DNA from: Verrucomicrobiales bacterium
GTDB taxonomy: Bacteria; Verrucomicrobiota; Verrucomicrobiia; Methylacidiphilales; JAAUTS01
Length of the DNA: 64,000 bases
NCBI GenBank assembly: GCA_031256975.1
Contig: JAIRPN010000009.1
Coordinates: forward strand, 1 to 64,000
Direction: 5' to 3'
Each line of letters starts with the position of its first letter. The stretch's first letter is position 1. The notes under the pieces were generated by a model. The model was not told the DNA's origin, searched no databases, and saw only the letters and a list, made by a program, of their open reading frames with translations. This document shows, in pieces, positions 19,440 to 29,445 of the stretch. Both the position numbers and the translations under genes were made by a program.

Positions 19440-20879
19440 TTACTTGGATTCGACCTGGATGACCACTCGCACCGAAGTGTTAGGATCACCATTGGCGAGC
19501 TGGATCGACGGAGGCAGGTTCAATTTGACCTGCCGCTCATAATTGCCTGCCTTGTTAATGCCCAACAAATCCACGGGAAACACTTGCAGGATACCGCCGG
19601 GTTTCCACGAGGAATCGCGCACCACAACCTTGACGGTTTCCGGAATCAAACGGATTTCCGTCACCCGCAGGAATGGTCTGAGGCCACGAACCGACGGCGA
19701 TTGCACCGCGAGGTCCATGGTCCGGGGATTTTCCAATCTGACCCGGATCACCGCCGGTTCAAAGCGGTCGACCACCGAGCCATCCGGCAGGTTCTTGACC
19801 ATGTTGTCGCTCAGGGTGAAATCAGCCACCCCGGGTACCGCGCGCGACAAATCCAGCTGGATGTTCAAATTACGTCCCGCAATATCCGCTTTCTGCGGAA
19901 TGCGCAAATCCATATTGACCGGTTTGGTCGGCATGTTGGAAATGTACATATTCGACGGCACGTTGATAAACTCGACACTTGCCGTGGCCCCCACCGACTT
20001 GGTGTCCTGCAGGGAACTGCGGTAATAACGTTCGGTGGCATAGGAACCGATAATGGCCAAGACCAGCGCCACAGCCCACATGGCGCCCGAAATCAAGCGA
20101 TGACGCCGCCGGTTCTCATTCTGGAACTTCACGCCCAGCAACCCCAACAGGCGGTCCTCCATCTCATCAACCGAATTGGCGATTAGCGGCTGGATATTGC
20201 CCTGATGAACGTAGGAAACCACCCCGCGCTGCTCGGAAACCACCAGCACCGCTGCGTCGCAACGCTGGGTCAGCCCAATGGCGGCCAGATGACGGGTCCC
20301 CAACTCCACGTCGGCTCCCTCGGCGGTTGCCAGCGGCAAAACTGCGCCAACACGCACAATCTTTCCCTGCCGCACAATCACCGCGCCATCATGACGGGGC
20401 GCATAGGTGTTGAAAATCGACAGGATCATCGAGCGGTTCAAGCGAACCTCCACATCCTCGCCGCCACTGACCAACGATTCCACCTCGAACTGGCGGGGAA
20501 ATACAAACAAGGCACCGCGCCGCAGCTTCGCCAAATCCCACAGTGCCTGGGCCATTTCCTTGACAATTTCCTCCGACTGGAAGGTCCGGGGCCGGAACAG
20601 ATTGCCACGGCTGGCCGACTGGTAAATGCGGGTCAACTCCGGCAAAAAGGACAGAAACAGCGCGATGCCGATAAGGAACAGCAAAGGAATAGTTAACAGA
20701 ATGGCAAAAGGCAGCTTGCACCAAACCACAATGGCGGCAAAAAAACCGAAAATCAGCGCCGAGTAAATCAGGTTGAGCAAACGAGGGTAGGCCAGCAACC
20801 ACCCCATCAGGATACGCAACACCAATGTACACAGGACGATGTCCAAGGCGTGCCGCAACAAATCAACACTCGTTCGCAT
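19440..20879 (-). CDS. Diadenylate cyclase (CdaA-like, DisA_N/DAC domain) fused to a YbbR/CdaR-like domain
   Basis: N-terminal TM region, DAC motifs RHDGAVIVRQGKIVRVGAVLPL and GTRHLAAIGL, then YbbR-type repeats (VEFINVPSNMYI...VRVRLENP). Confidence 0.85.
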   Translation of the reverse strand: MRTSVDLLRHALDIVLCTLVLRILMGWLLAYPRLLNLIYSALIFGFFAAIVVWCKLPFAILLTIPLLFLIGIALFLSFLPELTRIYQSASRGNLFRPRTFQSEEIVKEMAQALWDLAKLRRGALFVFPRQFEVESLVSGGEDVEVRLNRSMILSIFNTYAPRHDGAVIVRQGKIVRVGAVLPLATAEGADVELGTRHLAAIGLTQRCDAAVLVVSEQRGVVSYVHQGNIQPLIANSVDEMEDRLLGLLGVKFQNENRRRHRLISGAMWAVALVLAIIGSYATERYYRSSLQDTKSVGATASVEFINVPSNMYISNMPTKPVNMDLRIPQKADIAGRNLNIQLDLSRAVPGVADFTLSDNMVKNLPDGSVVDRFEPAVIRVRLENPRTMDLAVQSPSVRGLRPFLRVTEIRLIPETVKVVVRDSSWKPGGILQVFPVDLLGINKAGNYERQVKLNLPPSIQLANGDPNTSVRVVIQVESK

Positions 20880-20906
20880 ATGGCAGGACTGCAGCCAGCC
20901 TAGACT

Positions 20907-22376
20907 TTAGGAAGTTCCGGGCAAGACATAACCGACAGTCACCTTGCCGTCCTCGATTTTCTGTATCTGGTAGTTGCGTGAAATATTGAACCCGCGCATT
21001 ACTTCCTGGATTGAACCATAAAGCTGCAACCACAAGCGATTGCCAACCGCGCTCGGCAATACCGCATCGCCAATGTACACGTCACACTTGTAGAAAGTCA
21101 CCGCGTTTTCATTGGCCTGGAAATACAGATCGTAGCGCAACAGGAAATTCTTGCCGAAACAGGAAGTCTGCTGCAAGAAGCGCAACTTGGTCGGCAGTGC
21201 GTAGAAACGGAGTTTTTCCATCGACACCCCCAAGGTACCGGACAGCGTGTCCTGGCGGAACGAGACCAGCTTGTCCAATGCCGTATTGATTTCGGCATTA
21301 TCCAAGGTCACTGACAAATCCGATTTCTTCAGGTCTTTCAGCGTGTCGCCCTGGGAGATGTACAACAGCTTGTACAACTTGTCCAACGACACTTCTTCGG
21401 GCGCCCCGGTTGCCGGAGCCTTGGCTTCCTGCGCCGTGTATTCGACCATCAGGCCCGGCGCATTGAAGACGCGAATCACATAAAACGCGTAAATCCCCAT
21501 GAAAATCACCGAGACCAGCAGCATGATAAACTCAAGGAACCCGCTGATGCGGCTTTGGAATACCGCATAATAGAAACAGAACAAAGCGACCAAGGCGCTG
21601 GTAACCAAGAAAATCACCACGATGGTCATGGTCTGCTGCGAGGCCACGGTGTTCGAGATATTCACCGGTTTAAGCTGCTCGATGAAAGTCTTCAAGCGAT
21701 CTTCACGGCGCTGTTCGTAAATCTGGCTGATCTCCTGCTTGGTATGCCATTGCCCCTCGAACAACACCTTGCCTTCCTTGAGCAGGGCTTGGCGGTCAAG
21801 CCAAGGCTTCAAATACTGGTCCACTTGCGAAGCCAGGTCGGAATACTGCGACTTGAATTGCTCACCGGCGGCCAGCTTGGCATTCAAATCGTCCAGCTTG
21901 TAGTCATTGGCATCAACAAATTGCTCGGTAGTGAACTCCTTGAAAGCCTTGTCCTTCTCCTTGACCTTTTCCTCCTGCTGGCTCTTCCGGCCATCCAGAA
22001 CGGCATGGTACTTGGTCAGGTCGACAGTCAGGGATTTCTTCAACTCCGGATAACTCTTAATCAGGTTATCGTACTGCGAGATGATGTTGTGAATGTTGTC
22101 GTCCGGCAAATTCTGGTCTTCATCGACATAATACGGAACGATATCGATCAGCATGTTCAACTGGCGGGCCGTCCGCTTGTCCTCTTCGTCGGTAATGAAC
22201 AGTGCCGGGTCCTTTTTTTCCACCACCTTGGCACGAATCACCTGCAGTCTTCCGTCTCCGGTTTTGACAATGGCATAGACATTGGTTTGGGGTTTGTCAC
22301 CATTATCAGCGTCCTGCGCAAACGCCCAAGGAGCCACCAACATCAAAAGCAAGCCGATCGACAAAAATCTTTTCAT
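20907..22376 (-). CDS. Secreted/membrane hypothetical protein with central TM segments
   Basis: Signal peptide MKRFLSIGLLLMLVAPWAFAQ; two central hydrophobic helices; no family recognised. Confidence 0.65.
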   Translation of the reverse strand: MKRFLSIGLLLMLVAPWAFAQDADNGDKPQTNVYAIVKTGDGRLQVIRAKVVEKKDPALFITDEEDKRTARQLNMLIDIVPYYVDEDQNLPDDNIHNIISQYDNLIKSYPELKKSLTVDLTKYHAVLDGRKSQQEEKVKEKDKAFKEFTTEQFVDANDYKLDDLNAKLAAGEQFKSQYSDLASQVDQYLKPWLDRQALLKEGKVLFEGQWHTKQEISQIYEQRREDRLKTFIEQLKPVNISNTVASQQTMTIVVIFLVTSALVALFCFYYAVFQSRISGFLEFIMLLVSVIFMGIYAFYVIRVFNAPGLMVEYTAQEAKAPATGAPEEVSLDKLYKLLYISQGDTLKDLKKSDLSVTLDNAEINTALDKLVSFRQDTLSGTLGVSMEKLRFYALPTKLRFLQQTSCFGKNFLLRYDLYFQANENAVTFYKCDVYIGDAVLPSAVGNRLWLQLYGSIQEVMRGFNISRNYQIQKIEDGKVTVGYVLPGTS

Positions 22377-22594
22377 GAAAATCTCCAAAATTGCAAAAAA
22401 TACAAAGGACGAATTTAAAGGCTGACCGTCAATGGTCAATCTTTACTAGCAACTAATTTTTAATCGTTTAATTCACTCCTCTTTACCTTGCCAATCATCA
22501 ATCCATTCGATAAGACGCATAATCCGTCAAAATATTGGGGATTTTTACAATTTTTCGCCCCTTGCGGCAAAAACTGGTCTACATTCAAAGTTTC

Positions 22595-25500
22595 ATGTCC
22601 ACTCACGATTTCATCAGACTGCGCGGCGCACGGGAAAACAACCTCAAGGGCTTTGACCTGGATATTCCGCTCAATCGCTTTATCGTCGTCACCGGGCTCA
22701 GCGGTTCGGGCAAATCCTCCCTCGCCTTCGATACCATCTACGCCGAGGGACAACGCCGTTACACCGAGACCTTCTCGCCCTACACCCGCCAGTTCCTCGA
22801 GCGCATGAACAAGCCCAAGGTCGACGCCATCGAGGGCATCCCGCCGGCCATCGCGTTAAGCCAGGTCAATTCAGTGCGCACCTCGCGCAGCACGGTCGGC
22901 TCGATGACCGAGGTTGCCGACCACCTGAAATTGTTGTTCCCTCTGCACGCCGAACTGCACAGCCCAGTGAGCGGGCAACGCATCCAGCCGTGGACGGCGG
23001 GACAGGTCGCCGACGAATTGCTGGCCAAGCACGCCGACAGCCAAGTCCTGATCACCTTCGAGGTCCCCTTCCCGCCCAAGACCAAATGGCCGGAAATCGT
23101 CGCCTTTCTGCAAGCCCAGGGTTTCATCCGTATTTACGCTGGCGGCAAGACCCTGCGTATCGACGAACTTCACTCTTCGCCCTTCACTACTCACTCCTCC
23201 ATCCCCGTGGTGGCCGACCGCCTCAGCTCCAGCGCCGACAACAAATCCCGCCTGATCGAGGCCATCCAGTCCGCCTTTCAGTACGGCAAGGGCCTCATCA
23301 AGCTGATCCTGCCGGACCATCAAATCCTGTCGTTTTCCAACAAATACCTCGACCCTGCCGACCATCGCGAATACACCGCCCCCAGCTCCTCGTTGTTTTC
23401 CTTCAACAACCCGATCGGCGCCTGCCCGCTGTGCAACGGCTTCGGCCGCACCATCGACATCGATTACGACCTCGCCCTGCCCGACCGGAATCTCAGCATC
23501 GACGACGGCGTGGTGAAATGCTTCAGCGGCGAGACTATGCAGAACTGCCAAAAGGACCTGCTCAAGGCCTGCCGCAAGCACAAGATTCCCACCGACATCC
23601 CCTTCTGCCAGCTCCCCAAAAAGCAACAGGACTTCGTCATCCACGGCGAAATCAGCGAGGGCAAGAACCTGGAGGAATCCTACGACGACGGCGAATGGTA
23701 CGGCGTGAAGGGCTTCTTCCGCTGGCTGGAAATGCGTACCTACAAAATGAACGTGCGCATCCTGCTGGCCCGTTACCGCGCTTACAACGAATGTTCCGCC
23801 TGCCACGGCAACCGCTTCAAGCCCGAGACCCTGCTGTGGACACTGAACGGCAGGAACCTCGCGCAAATCAACAGCACGCCCATCCGCGACCTTGAACCCT
23901 GGTTCAGCGCCATCGCGCCCAAGGACGAATCCGCCAACATCCTCCTCCACCAAATCACTTCGCGCCTGCGTTACCTCAACCAGGTCGGCCTCGGTTACCT
24001 CACCCTCGGACGCGCCAGCCGCACCCTGAGCGGCGGCGAACTGCAACGCGTCAACCTCACCACCTGCCTCGGCACCTCGCTCACCGGCACCCTGTTCGTC
24101 CTCGACGAACCCAGCATCGGCCTGCACCCGCGCGACACCATTCAACTCACCAACGTGCTGCAAAGCCTCTCCCTCCAGGGCAACACCGTCATGGTGGTCG
24201 AGCACGATGGCACCATGATCGCCGCCGCCGACCACCTGATTGAACTCGGCCCCCGCAGCGGTGCCGGGGGCGGCAACTTGGTCCTCAACGCCAGTGTTGA
24301 TGAATTGAAGATGGCAGATGGAAGATGGAAAATGAAAAAAACGGCGGCAGCCAAATCTGCCGTCTCCCGTCTGCCATCTTCCATCACCCTCCAATACCTC
24401 AGCGGTGAACGCAGCATCCCATTGCCCGAAAAACGCCGCCCGGTCACGGGTGCCACCCAGTGGCTCGAATTCCAGGGCGCAGGCAAACACAACCTGCACG
24501 ACCTCGATTTCCGCATCCCGCTGCACACCTTCACCGCCATCACCGGCGTCAGCGGCTCGGGCAAATCCACCCTGGTCAACGAAATCATCTACAAGCACCT
24601 GTCCCTGCACTTCAACCGCAACGTCAGCGAAGCCGGAACACTCCGGAAACTCAGCGGCGCGCAACAGCTCGACGACGTATTGATCATCGACCAGAGCCCG
24701 CTGACCCGCAGCGCGCGCAGCACCCCGCTGGTCTACGTCGGCGCCTACGACCAGGTGCGCGAACTGTTCGCCATGACCGAGTCGGCACAACAGCTCGGCC
24801 TCAACGCCGGCGCCTTCTCCTTCAACAGCGGCACCGGACGCTGCCCGCGCTGCAGCGGCACCGGCTACGAGAAAATCGAAATGCAATTCCTCTCCGACGT
24901 ATTCGTCAAATGCCCCGTCTGCGAAGGCCGCCGCTTCCAAGACCACGTCCTCAAGGCCCAATACCGCGGCAAATCCATCGACGACATCCTCAACATGACC
25001 GTCAGCGAGGGGATTAAATTCTTCAACGCAGAGACGCCGAGGACGCAGAGTACACCGAAAGCAATTAAATCATCCCAACAGATCATCTCCGCATTGCAAC
25101 TCCTGGAACAAGTCGGCTTGGGTTATCTGACTCTCGGACAACCTACCAATCAACTCTCCGGCGGCGAAGCCCAACGCCTGAAACTCGTCACCGAACTAAT
25201 CCAAACCCAAGACACCTCTCAAAAAAAATCTCCGCGCCTCCGCGCCTCCGCGGTTAACCAAAAATCCAAGCTCATCATCCTCGACGAACCCACCACCGGC
25301 CTGCACTACGAAGACATCCGCGTGCTATTGCAGGTGCTGCAATCGCTGGTCGACCGTGGCAACACCCTGATCGTCATCGAGCACAACATGGAAGTGGTCA
25401 AATGCGCCGACCACATCCTCGACCTCGGCCCCGAGGCGGGCGACCAAGGCGGCCAAATCATTGCCACCGGCACCCCGGAGGACATCGCCGCCAACAGCAA

Positions 25501-28294
25501 AAGCCGTACCGCCCCCTACCTTGCCCAAGCCCTGGCCTCACCGGGTTCTGCTCCTCAGCCTACCGGGTTGAGCTCCTCAACCCACCGGGTTCAGTCACAA
25601 AATCCGCCTGCAATTAGCTCCAAGACCATCTCCATCCGTGGTGCCAAACACCACAACCTGAAGAATATCGACCTCGATATCCCCCGCAACAAGATGGTGG
25701 TTCTCACCGGACTAAGCGGTTCCGGCAAATCCTCCCTGGCCTTCGACCTCCTCTTCTCCGAAGGCCAGCGCCGCTACCTCGACTGCCTCAACAGCTACGC
25801 CCGCCAGTTCATCGAGCAATTGGAAAAACCCCGCGTCGATTCCATCACCGGCATCCCGCCCGCTGTCGCCATCGAGCAACGCACCACCCGCGGCGGCGGC
25901 AAGAGCACCGTCGCCACCGTCACCGAACTCTACCACTTCATGCGCCTGCTCTATGCGAAGCTTGGCGTCCAGCATGACCCCGCCAACGGCGAACCCTGCA
26001 TCCAGCAAACCCCGCGCGAAATCGTGGCGCAAATCAGGCGGGAACTCGGCAAGGGCGAAGCCCGCCTGCTCGCCCCGCTGGTGCGCGGGCGCAAAGGCAT
26101 TTACACCGAACTGGCCTCCTGGGCGCAACGCAAGGGCTATCCCGAACTGCGTGTCAACGGCAAGTTCACCACCCCTGACAAATTCAAGGCCCTCGACCGC
26201 TACCGCGAGCATAACATCGACCTGGTGCTCGGCACCATCAACGCCAAAACCCCGAACCTGGAAATCCTCATCAACCAAGCCATCGAGTACGGACATGGCA
26301 CAATCATGGTAGATGGACGATTGAAGATGGATGATGTTAAAAATCCGCCGAAAGCGCATAAATCCAAAATCGGCCATCTTCCATCTGCCATCTCCCATAC
26401 TTACAGCACCCAACTCTATTCTCCCAAGACCGGAAAATCCTTCGAGCCGCTTGATCCGCGCCTGTTCTCCTACAACAGCCCCCACGGCTGGTGTCCCAAG
26501 TGCCAGGGTTACGGCACTGTCGCCGACATCAAGACCGACGACCGCCTCAGCGAATTGGAACAGGAACAGCAACAGGAACTGATCCGCGAATATCTCGACA
26601 GCGACGAGATCAAGGCCTGCCCCGAATGTCATGGCAGCCGCCTCAACGAAACCGCCCGCGCCGTCCACTTCGCCGGAAAACCGATCACCGAACTCAACGC
26701 CATGAACGTGCAGGACTTCCTGCGCTTCTTTGGCAGACTCAAGTTCAAGGGCCGCGAGGCCGCCATCATCCGCGACATCAAGCCGGAGATCGAGCAGCGC
26801 CTCAAGTTCCTCAACCACGTCGGCCTTGATTATCTCAACCTCGACCGCGCCGCCCCCACCTTGAGCGGCGGCGAATCCCAGCGCATCCGCCTCGCCGCGC
26901 AACTCGGTTCCAACCTCCAAGGCGTGCTCTACGTCCTCGACGAACCCACCATCGGCCTGCACCCGCGCGACAACGACGAACTCATCAAAACCCTGCGCGA
27001 ATTGCAGGAACGCGGCAATTCACTGGTCATCGTCGAGCACGACGAGGACACCATGCGCCAGGCCGACCACATCATCGACCTCGGCCCCGGCGCCGGGGTC
27101 AACGGTGGCCACATCATCGCCCAAGGCACTTGGCAACAACTCACCAAGAACAAACAATCCCTCACCGGCAGACTCCTCGGCACCCCGCTCAAACACCCCC
27201 TCAAAGGCAGCCGCCGCAAAATCGACAAAACCACCGAATGGCTCGCCATTGACGGCGCCCGCGCCAACAACCTCAAGAACCTCAAGGTGGAACTGCCTCT
27301 CGGCAAATTCATCGGTATCAGCGGCGTCAGCGGCAGCGGCAAATCCACGTTGATGCACCAGGTTATCATCCCCGCCGTCACCGAAGCGCTAACCACCAAA
27401 AAAAACCTCCGCGTCCTCCGCGCCTCTGCGGTGAATTCAAACAAATGGGACACCATCGACGGCTTGCACAACATCACCAAGCTGATCGAGGTCGACCAAT
27501 CCCCCATCGGCAAAACCAGCCGCAGCACGGTTTGTACTTACATCGGCCTGATGGATCACCTGCGCAAACTGATGGCTCAAGTCCCCCTCGCCAAGACCCG
27601 CGGCTTCAGCGCCAGCCATTTCTCCTACAATGCGGGCGCGGGCCGCTGCCCCGCCTGCATGGGACAGGGCATGCTCAAGATCGAGATGAACTTCCTCCCC
27701 GCCACCTACGTCCCCTGCGACAAATGCGGCGGCAAACGCTGGACCGAACCGGTGCTCGAAGTCACCTATCGCGACAAGAATATCTACGACATCCTCGCCC
27801 TCAGCATCGACGAAGCCGTGGAGTTCTTTGACGGGCAACCCAACATTCAAGTCCCCCTGCGCCTGTTGCAGGAAACCGGGTTGGGCTACCTCACCCTCGG
27901 CCAAACCAGCCCCACCCTCAGCGGCGGCGAAGCCCAGCGCATCAAACTGGTCACCGAGTTGGCAGGCATCCGCCTGCAGGAACAACGTCACCGCCTCAGC
28001 ACCCGCGCCGCGCTAACAGGCAAGACCCTGTACCTGCTGGAAGAACCCACCGTCGGCCTGCACCTGGCGGACGTGCAAAAGCTGCTGGAAGTGATTCATA
28101 AACTGGTCGACAGCGGCAACACCGTCGCCGTCATCGAGCACCACCTCGACCTGCTTGCCGAGTGCGATTACCTGCTCGACCTGGGCCCCGAAAGCGCCGC
28201 GGACGGCGGCCGCATCATCGCCAGCGGCACCCCGGAACAAGTCGCCAACAGCAAGAAAAGCCACACTGGCAAATATCTCCGCAAGGTCCTGTAG
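22595..28294 (+). CDS. uvrA: Double-length excinuclease ABC subunit A (two UvrA units in one polypeptide)
   Basis: About 1,899 aa from MSTHDFIRLRGARENNL; four P-loops (VTGLSGSGKSS, ITGVSGSGKST, LTGLSGSGKSS, ISGVSGSGKST), four LSGGE signatures, CxxC zinc fingers. Confidence 0.95.
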   Translation: MSTHDFIRLRGARENNLKGFDLDIPLNRFIVVTGLSGSGKSSLAFDTIYAEGQRRYTETFSPYTRQFLERMNKPKVDAIEGIPPAIALSQVNSVRTSRSTVGSMTEVADHLKLLFPLHAELHSPVSGQRIQPWTAGQVADELLAKHADSQVLITFEVPFPPKTKWPEIVAFLQAQGFIRIYAGGKTLRIDELHSSPFTTHSSIPVVADRLSSSADNKSRLIEAIQSAFQYGKGLIKLILPDHQILSFSNKYLDPADHREYTAPSSSLFSFNNPIGACPLCNGFGRTIDIDYDLALPDRNLSIDDGVVKCFSGETMQNCQKDLLKACRKHKIPTDIPFCQLPKKQQDFVIHGEISEGKNLEESYDDGEWYGVKGFFRWLEMRTYKMNVRILLARYRAYNECSACHGNRFKPETLLWTLNGRNLAQINSTPIRDLEPWFSAIAPKDESANILLHQITSRLRYLNQVGLGYLTLGRASRTLSGGELQRVNLTTCLGTSLTGTLFVLDEPSIGLHPRDTIQLTNVLQSLSLQGNTVMVVEHDGTMIAAADHLIELGPRSGAGGGNLVLNASVDELKMADGRWKMKKTAAAKSAVSRLPSSITLQYLSGERSIPLPEKRRPVTGATQWLEFQGAGKHNLHDLDFRIPLHTFTAITGVSGSGKSTLVNEIIYKHLSLHFNRNVSEAGTLRKLSGAQQLDDVLIIDQSPLTRSARSTPLVYVGAYDQVRELFAMTESAQQLGLNAGAFSFNSGTGRCPRCSGTGYEKIEMQFLSDVFVKCPVCEGRRFQDHVLKAQYRGKSIDDILNMTVSEGIKFFNAETPRTQSTPKAIKSSQQIISALQLLEQVGLGYLTLGQPTNQLSGGEAQRLKLVTELIQTQDTSQKKSPRLRASAVNQKSKLIILDEPTTGLHYEDIRVLLQVLQSLVDRGNTLIVIEHNMEVVKCADHILDLGPEAGDQGGQIIATGTPEDIAANSKSRTAPYLAQALASPGSAPQPTGLSSSTHRVQSQNPPAISSKTISIRGAKHHNLKNIDLDIPRNKMVVLTGLSGSGKSSLAFDLLFSEGQRRYLDCLNSYARQFIEQLEKPRVDSITGIPPAVAIEQRTTRGGGKSTVATVTELYHFMRLLYAKLGVQHDPANGEPCIQQTPREIVAQIRRELGKGEARLLAPLVRGRKGIYTELASWAQRKGYPELRVNGKFTTPDKFKALDRYREHNIDLVLGTINAKTPNLEILINQAIEYGHGTIMVDGRLKMDDVKNPPKAHKSKIGHLPSAISHTYSTQLYSPKTGKSFEPLDPRLFSYNSPHGWCPKCQGYGTVADIKTDDRLSELEQEQQQELIREYLDSDEIKACPECHGSRLNETARAVHFAGKPITELNAMNVQDFLRFFGRLKFKGREAAIIRDIKPEIEQRLKFLNHVGLDYLNLDRAAPTLSGGESQRIRLAAQLGSNLQGVLYVLDEPTIGLHPRDNDELIKTLRELQERGNSLVIVEHDEDTMRQADHIIDLGPGAGVNGGHIIAQGTWQQLTKNKQSLTGRLLGTPLKHPLKGSRRKIDKTTEWLAIDGARANNLKNLKVELPLGKFIGISGVSGSGKSTLMHQVIIPAVTEALTTKKNLRVLRASAVNSNKWDTIDGLHNITKLIEVDQSPIGKTSRSTVCTYIGLMDHLRKLMAQVPLAKTRGFSASHFSYNAGAGRCPACMGQGMLKIEMNFLPATYVPCDKCGGKRWTEPVLEVTYRDKNIYDILALSIDEAVEFFDGQPNIQVPLRLLQETGLGYLTLGQTSPTLSGGEAQRIKLVTELAGIRLQEQRHRLSTRAALTGKTLYLLEEPTVGLHLADVQKLLEVIHKLVDSGNTVAVIEHHLDLLAECDYLLDLGPESAADGGRIIASGTPEQVANSKKSHTGKYLRKVL
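24310..24387. repeat. Mini-element of the GATGGAAGATGGCAGATGG word family inserted in frame in uvrA
   Basis: gatggcagatggaagatgg ... ccgtctgccatcttccatca; translated DGRWKMKKTAAAKSAVSRLPSS. Confidence 0.8.
25024..25060. repeat. 'CGCAGAGACGC' word-family insertion in frame in uvrA
   Basis: caacgcagagacgccgaggacgcagag translated NAETPRTQS. Confidence 0.75.
25222..25260. repeat. 'CTCCGCGCCTCCGCGGT' word-family insertion in frame in uvrA
   Basis: aaaaaaaatctccgcgcctccgcgcctccgcggttaacc translated KKSPRLRASAVN; same word at 27395-27435. Confidence 0.75.
26311..26395. repeat. Second GATGGAAGATGG-family mini-element in frame in uvrA
   Basis: gatggacgattgaagatggatgatg ... atcggccatcttccatctgccatctccc. 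Confidence 0.8.
27395..27435. repeat. 'CTCCGCGTCCTCCGCGCCTCTGCGGT' word-family insertion in frame in uvrA
   Basis: aaaaaaaacctccgcgtcctccgcgcctctgcggtgaa translated KKNLRVLRASAVN. Confidence 0.75.
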
Positions 28295-28347
28295 CATCCC
28301 GAAAAAATGTTTGGCAAAAAAGAGGAGTGCACTATTGTTCCCGAGCT

Positions 28348-29343
28348 ATGATTAAGCGTCTTGGTGTTTTGACATCCGGTGGTGATTCTCCGGGAATGAA
28401 TCCTTCCATCCGTTCCGTAGTCCGTACCGGCATCGGCCTCGGCGTCGAAGTGATCGGGATTGAGAACGGCTACCAGGGCATTTTCGACCACCAATTCATC
28501 CCGCTCGGCGCGCTTGAAGTCAGCGGCAAGATCCGCGACGCCGGCACCTTCCTCGCCACCACCCGTTGCATGGCGATGATGCAACCCGACGGTCCCGCCA
28601 AGGTGGTGGAGATTCTCAAACAGAACAAGCTCGACGCCCTGGTGGTTATCGGCGGCGACGGCTCACTAACCGGCGCGCAAAAGATTCACCACCTCGGTTA
28701 CCCGGTCATCGGCCTGCCCGGCACCATTGACAACGATATTTTCGGCACCGACATGGGCATCGGCGTGGATACCGCGCTGGATACCATCATTCATTCGATC
28801 GACATGATCAAGGCCACCGCCGCCTCGCACCGCCGCTGCTTCGTCATCGAGGTCATGGGCCGCAGCAGCGGCTACCTGGCGTTGATGAGCACCATCACCA
28901 CCGGTTCCCAGGTCGCCGTGGTTCCCGAATACAAACACAACATCGAACGCATCATCGAGACTCTCAACCGCCGCATGCAACGCAAGCACAACAACAGCGT
29001 GATCGTGGTGGCCGAGGGCGTCTGCACCGGGCAGGAATTCATGGATGAACTGCTCGCCGCCGGCAGGGACCGCCTTGACCAGGAAGTCCGCCTGACCGTG
29101 CTCGGCCATATCCAGCGCGGCGGCTCGCCGACCCATTTCGACCGCCTGCTCGGCAGCCGCATGGGCGAGTTCGCGGTGCTGTCCCTGTTGCAGGGCGAAA
29201 CCGGCGCAATGGTCGCCACCGTCGGCGGCACCATGCGCCTGCGTAACTTCGACGAAATCCTCGGCAAGAAACGGGCCCTCAATGCCGACGCCATCCGCCT
29301 CGCCAAGAATCTCGGCATCGAGATTGGCGACGTGACCGAATAA
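28348..29343 (+). CDS. pfkA: 6-phosphofructokinase
   Basis: MIKRLGVLTSGGDSPGMNPSIRSVVR; VIGGDGSLTGAQKI; LPGTIDNDIFGTDMGIGVDTA; HIQRGGSPTHFDRLLGSRMG. Confidence 0.95.
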   Translation: MIKRLGVLTSGGDSPGMNPSIRSVVRTGIGLGVEVIGIENGYQGIFDHQFIPLGALEVSGKIRDAGTFLATTRCMAMMQPDGPAKVVEILKQNKLDALVVIGGDGSLTGAQKIHHLGYPVIGLPGTIDNDIFGTDMGIGVDTALDTIIHSIDMIKATAASHRRCFVIEVMGRSSGYLALMSTITTGSQVAVVPEYKHNIERIIETLNRRMQRKHNNSVIVVAEGVCTGQEFMDELLAAGRDRLDQEVRLTVLGHIQRGGSPTHFDRLLGSRMGEFAVLSLLQGETGAMVATVGGTMRLRNFDEILGKKRALNADAIRLAKNLGIEIGDVTE

Positions 29344-29361
29344 ACCTTTGATACAACAAAC

Positions 29362-29400
29362 AACCCGCCGACGGTGAATTCACCATCGGCGGGTTTTGTT
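29362..29400 (+). terminator. Rho-independent terminator after pfk
   Basis: aacccgccgacggtgaattcaccatcggcgggttttgtttt, about 15-bp stem with T-rich tail. Confidence 0.85.
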
Positions 29401-29445
29401 TTAATGATGATTCACGGCTTTGTACAAAAATTCCAAATAACCCCA

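Noticed and set aside
22871-24961. 696-aa minus-strand ORF antisense to uvrA, plus similar long antisense ORFs (25712-26962, 17620-19179, 3433-4443, 46075-47058)
   Set aside because: They lie opposite confidently identified genes and have compositionally biased, family-less translations expected in the complement of GC-rich coding DNA.
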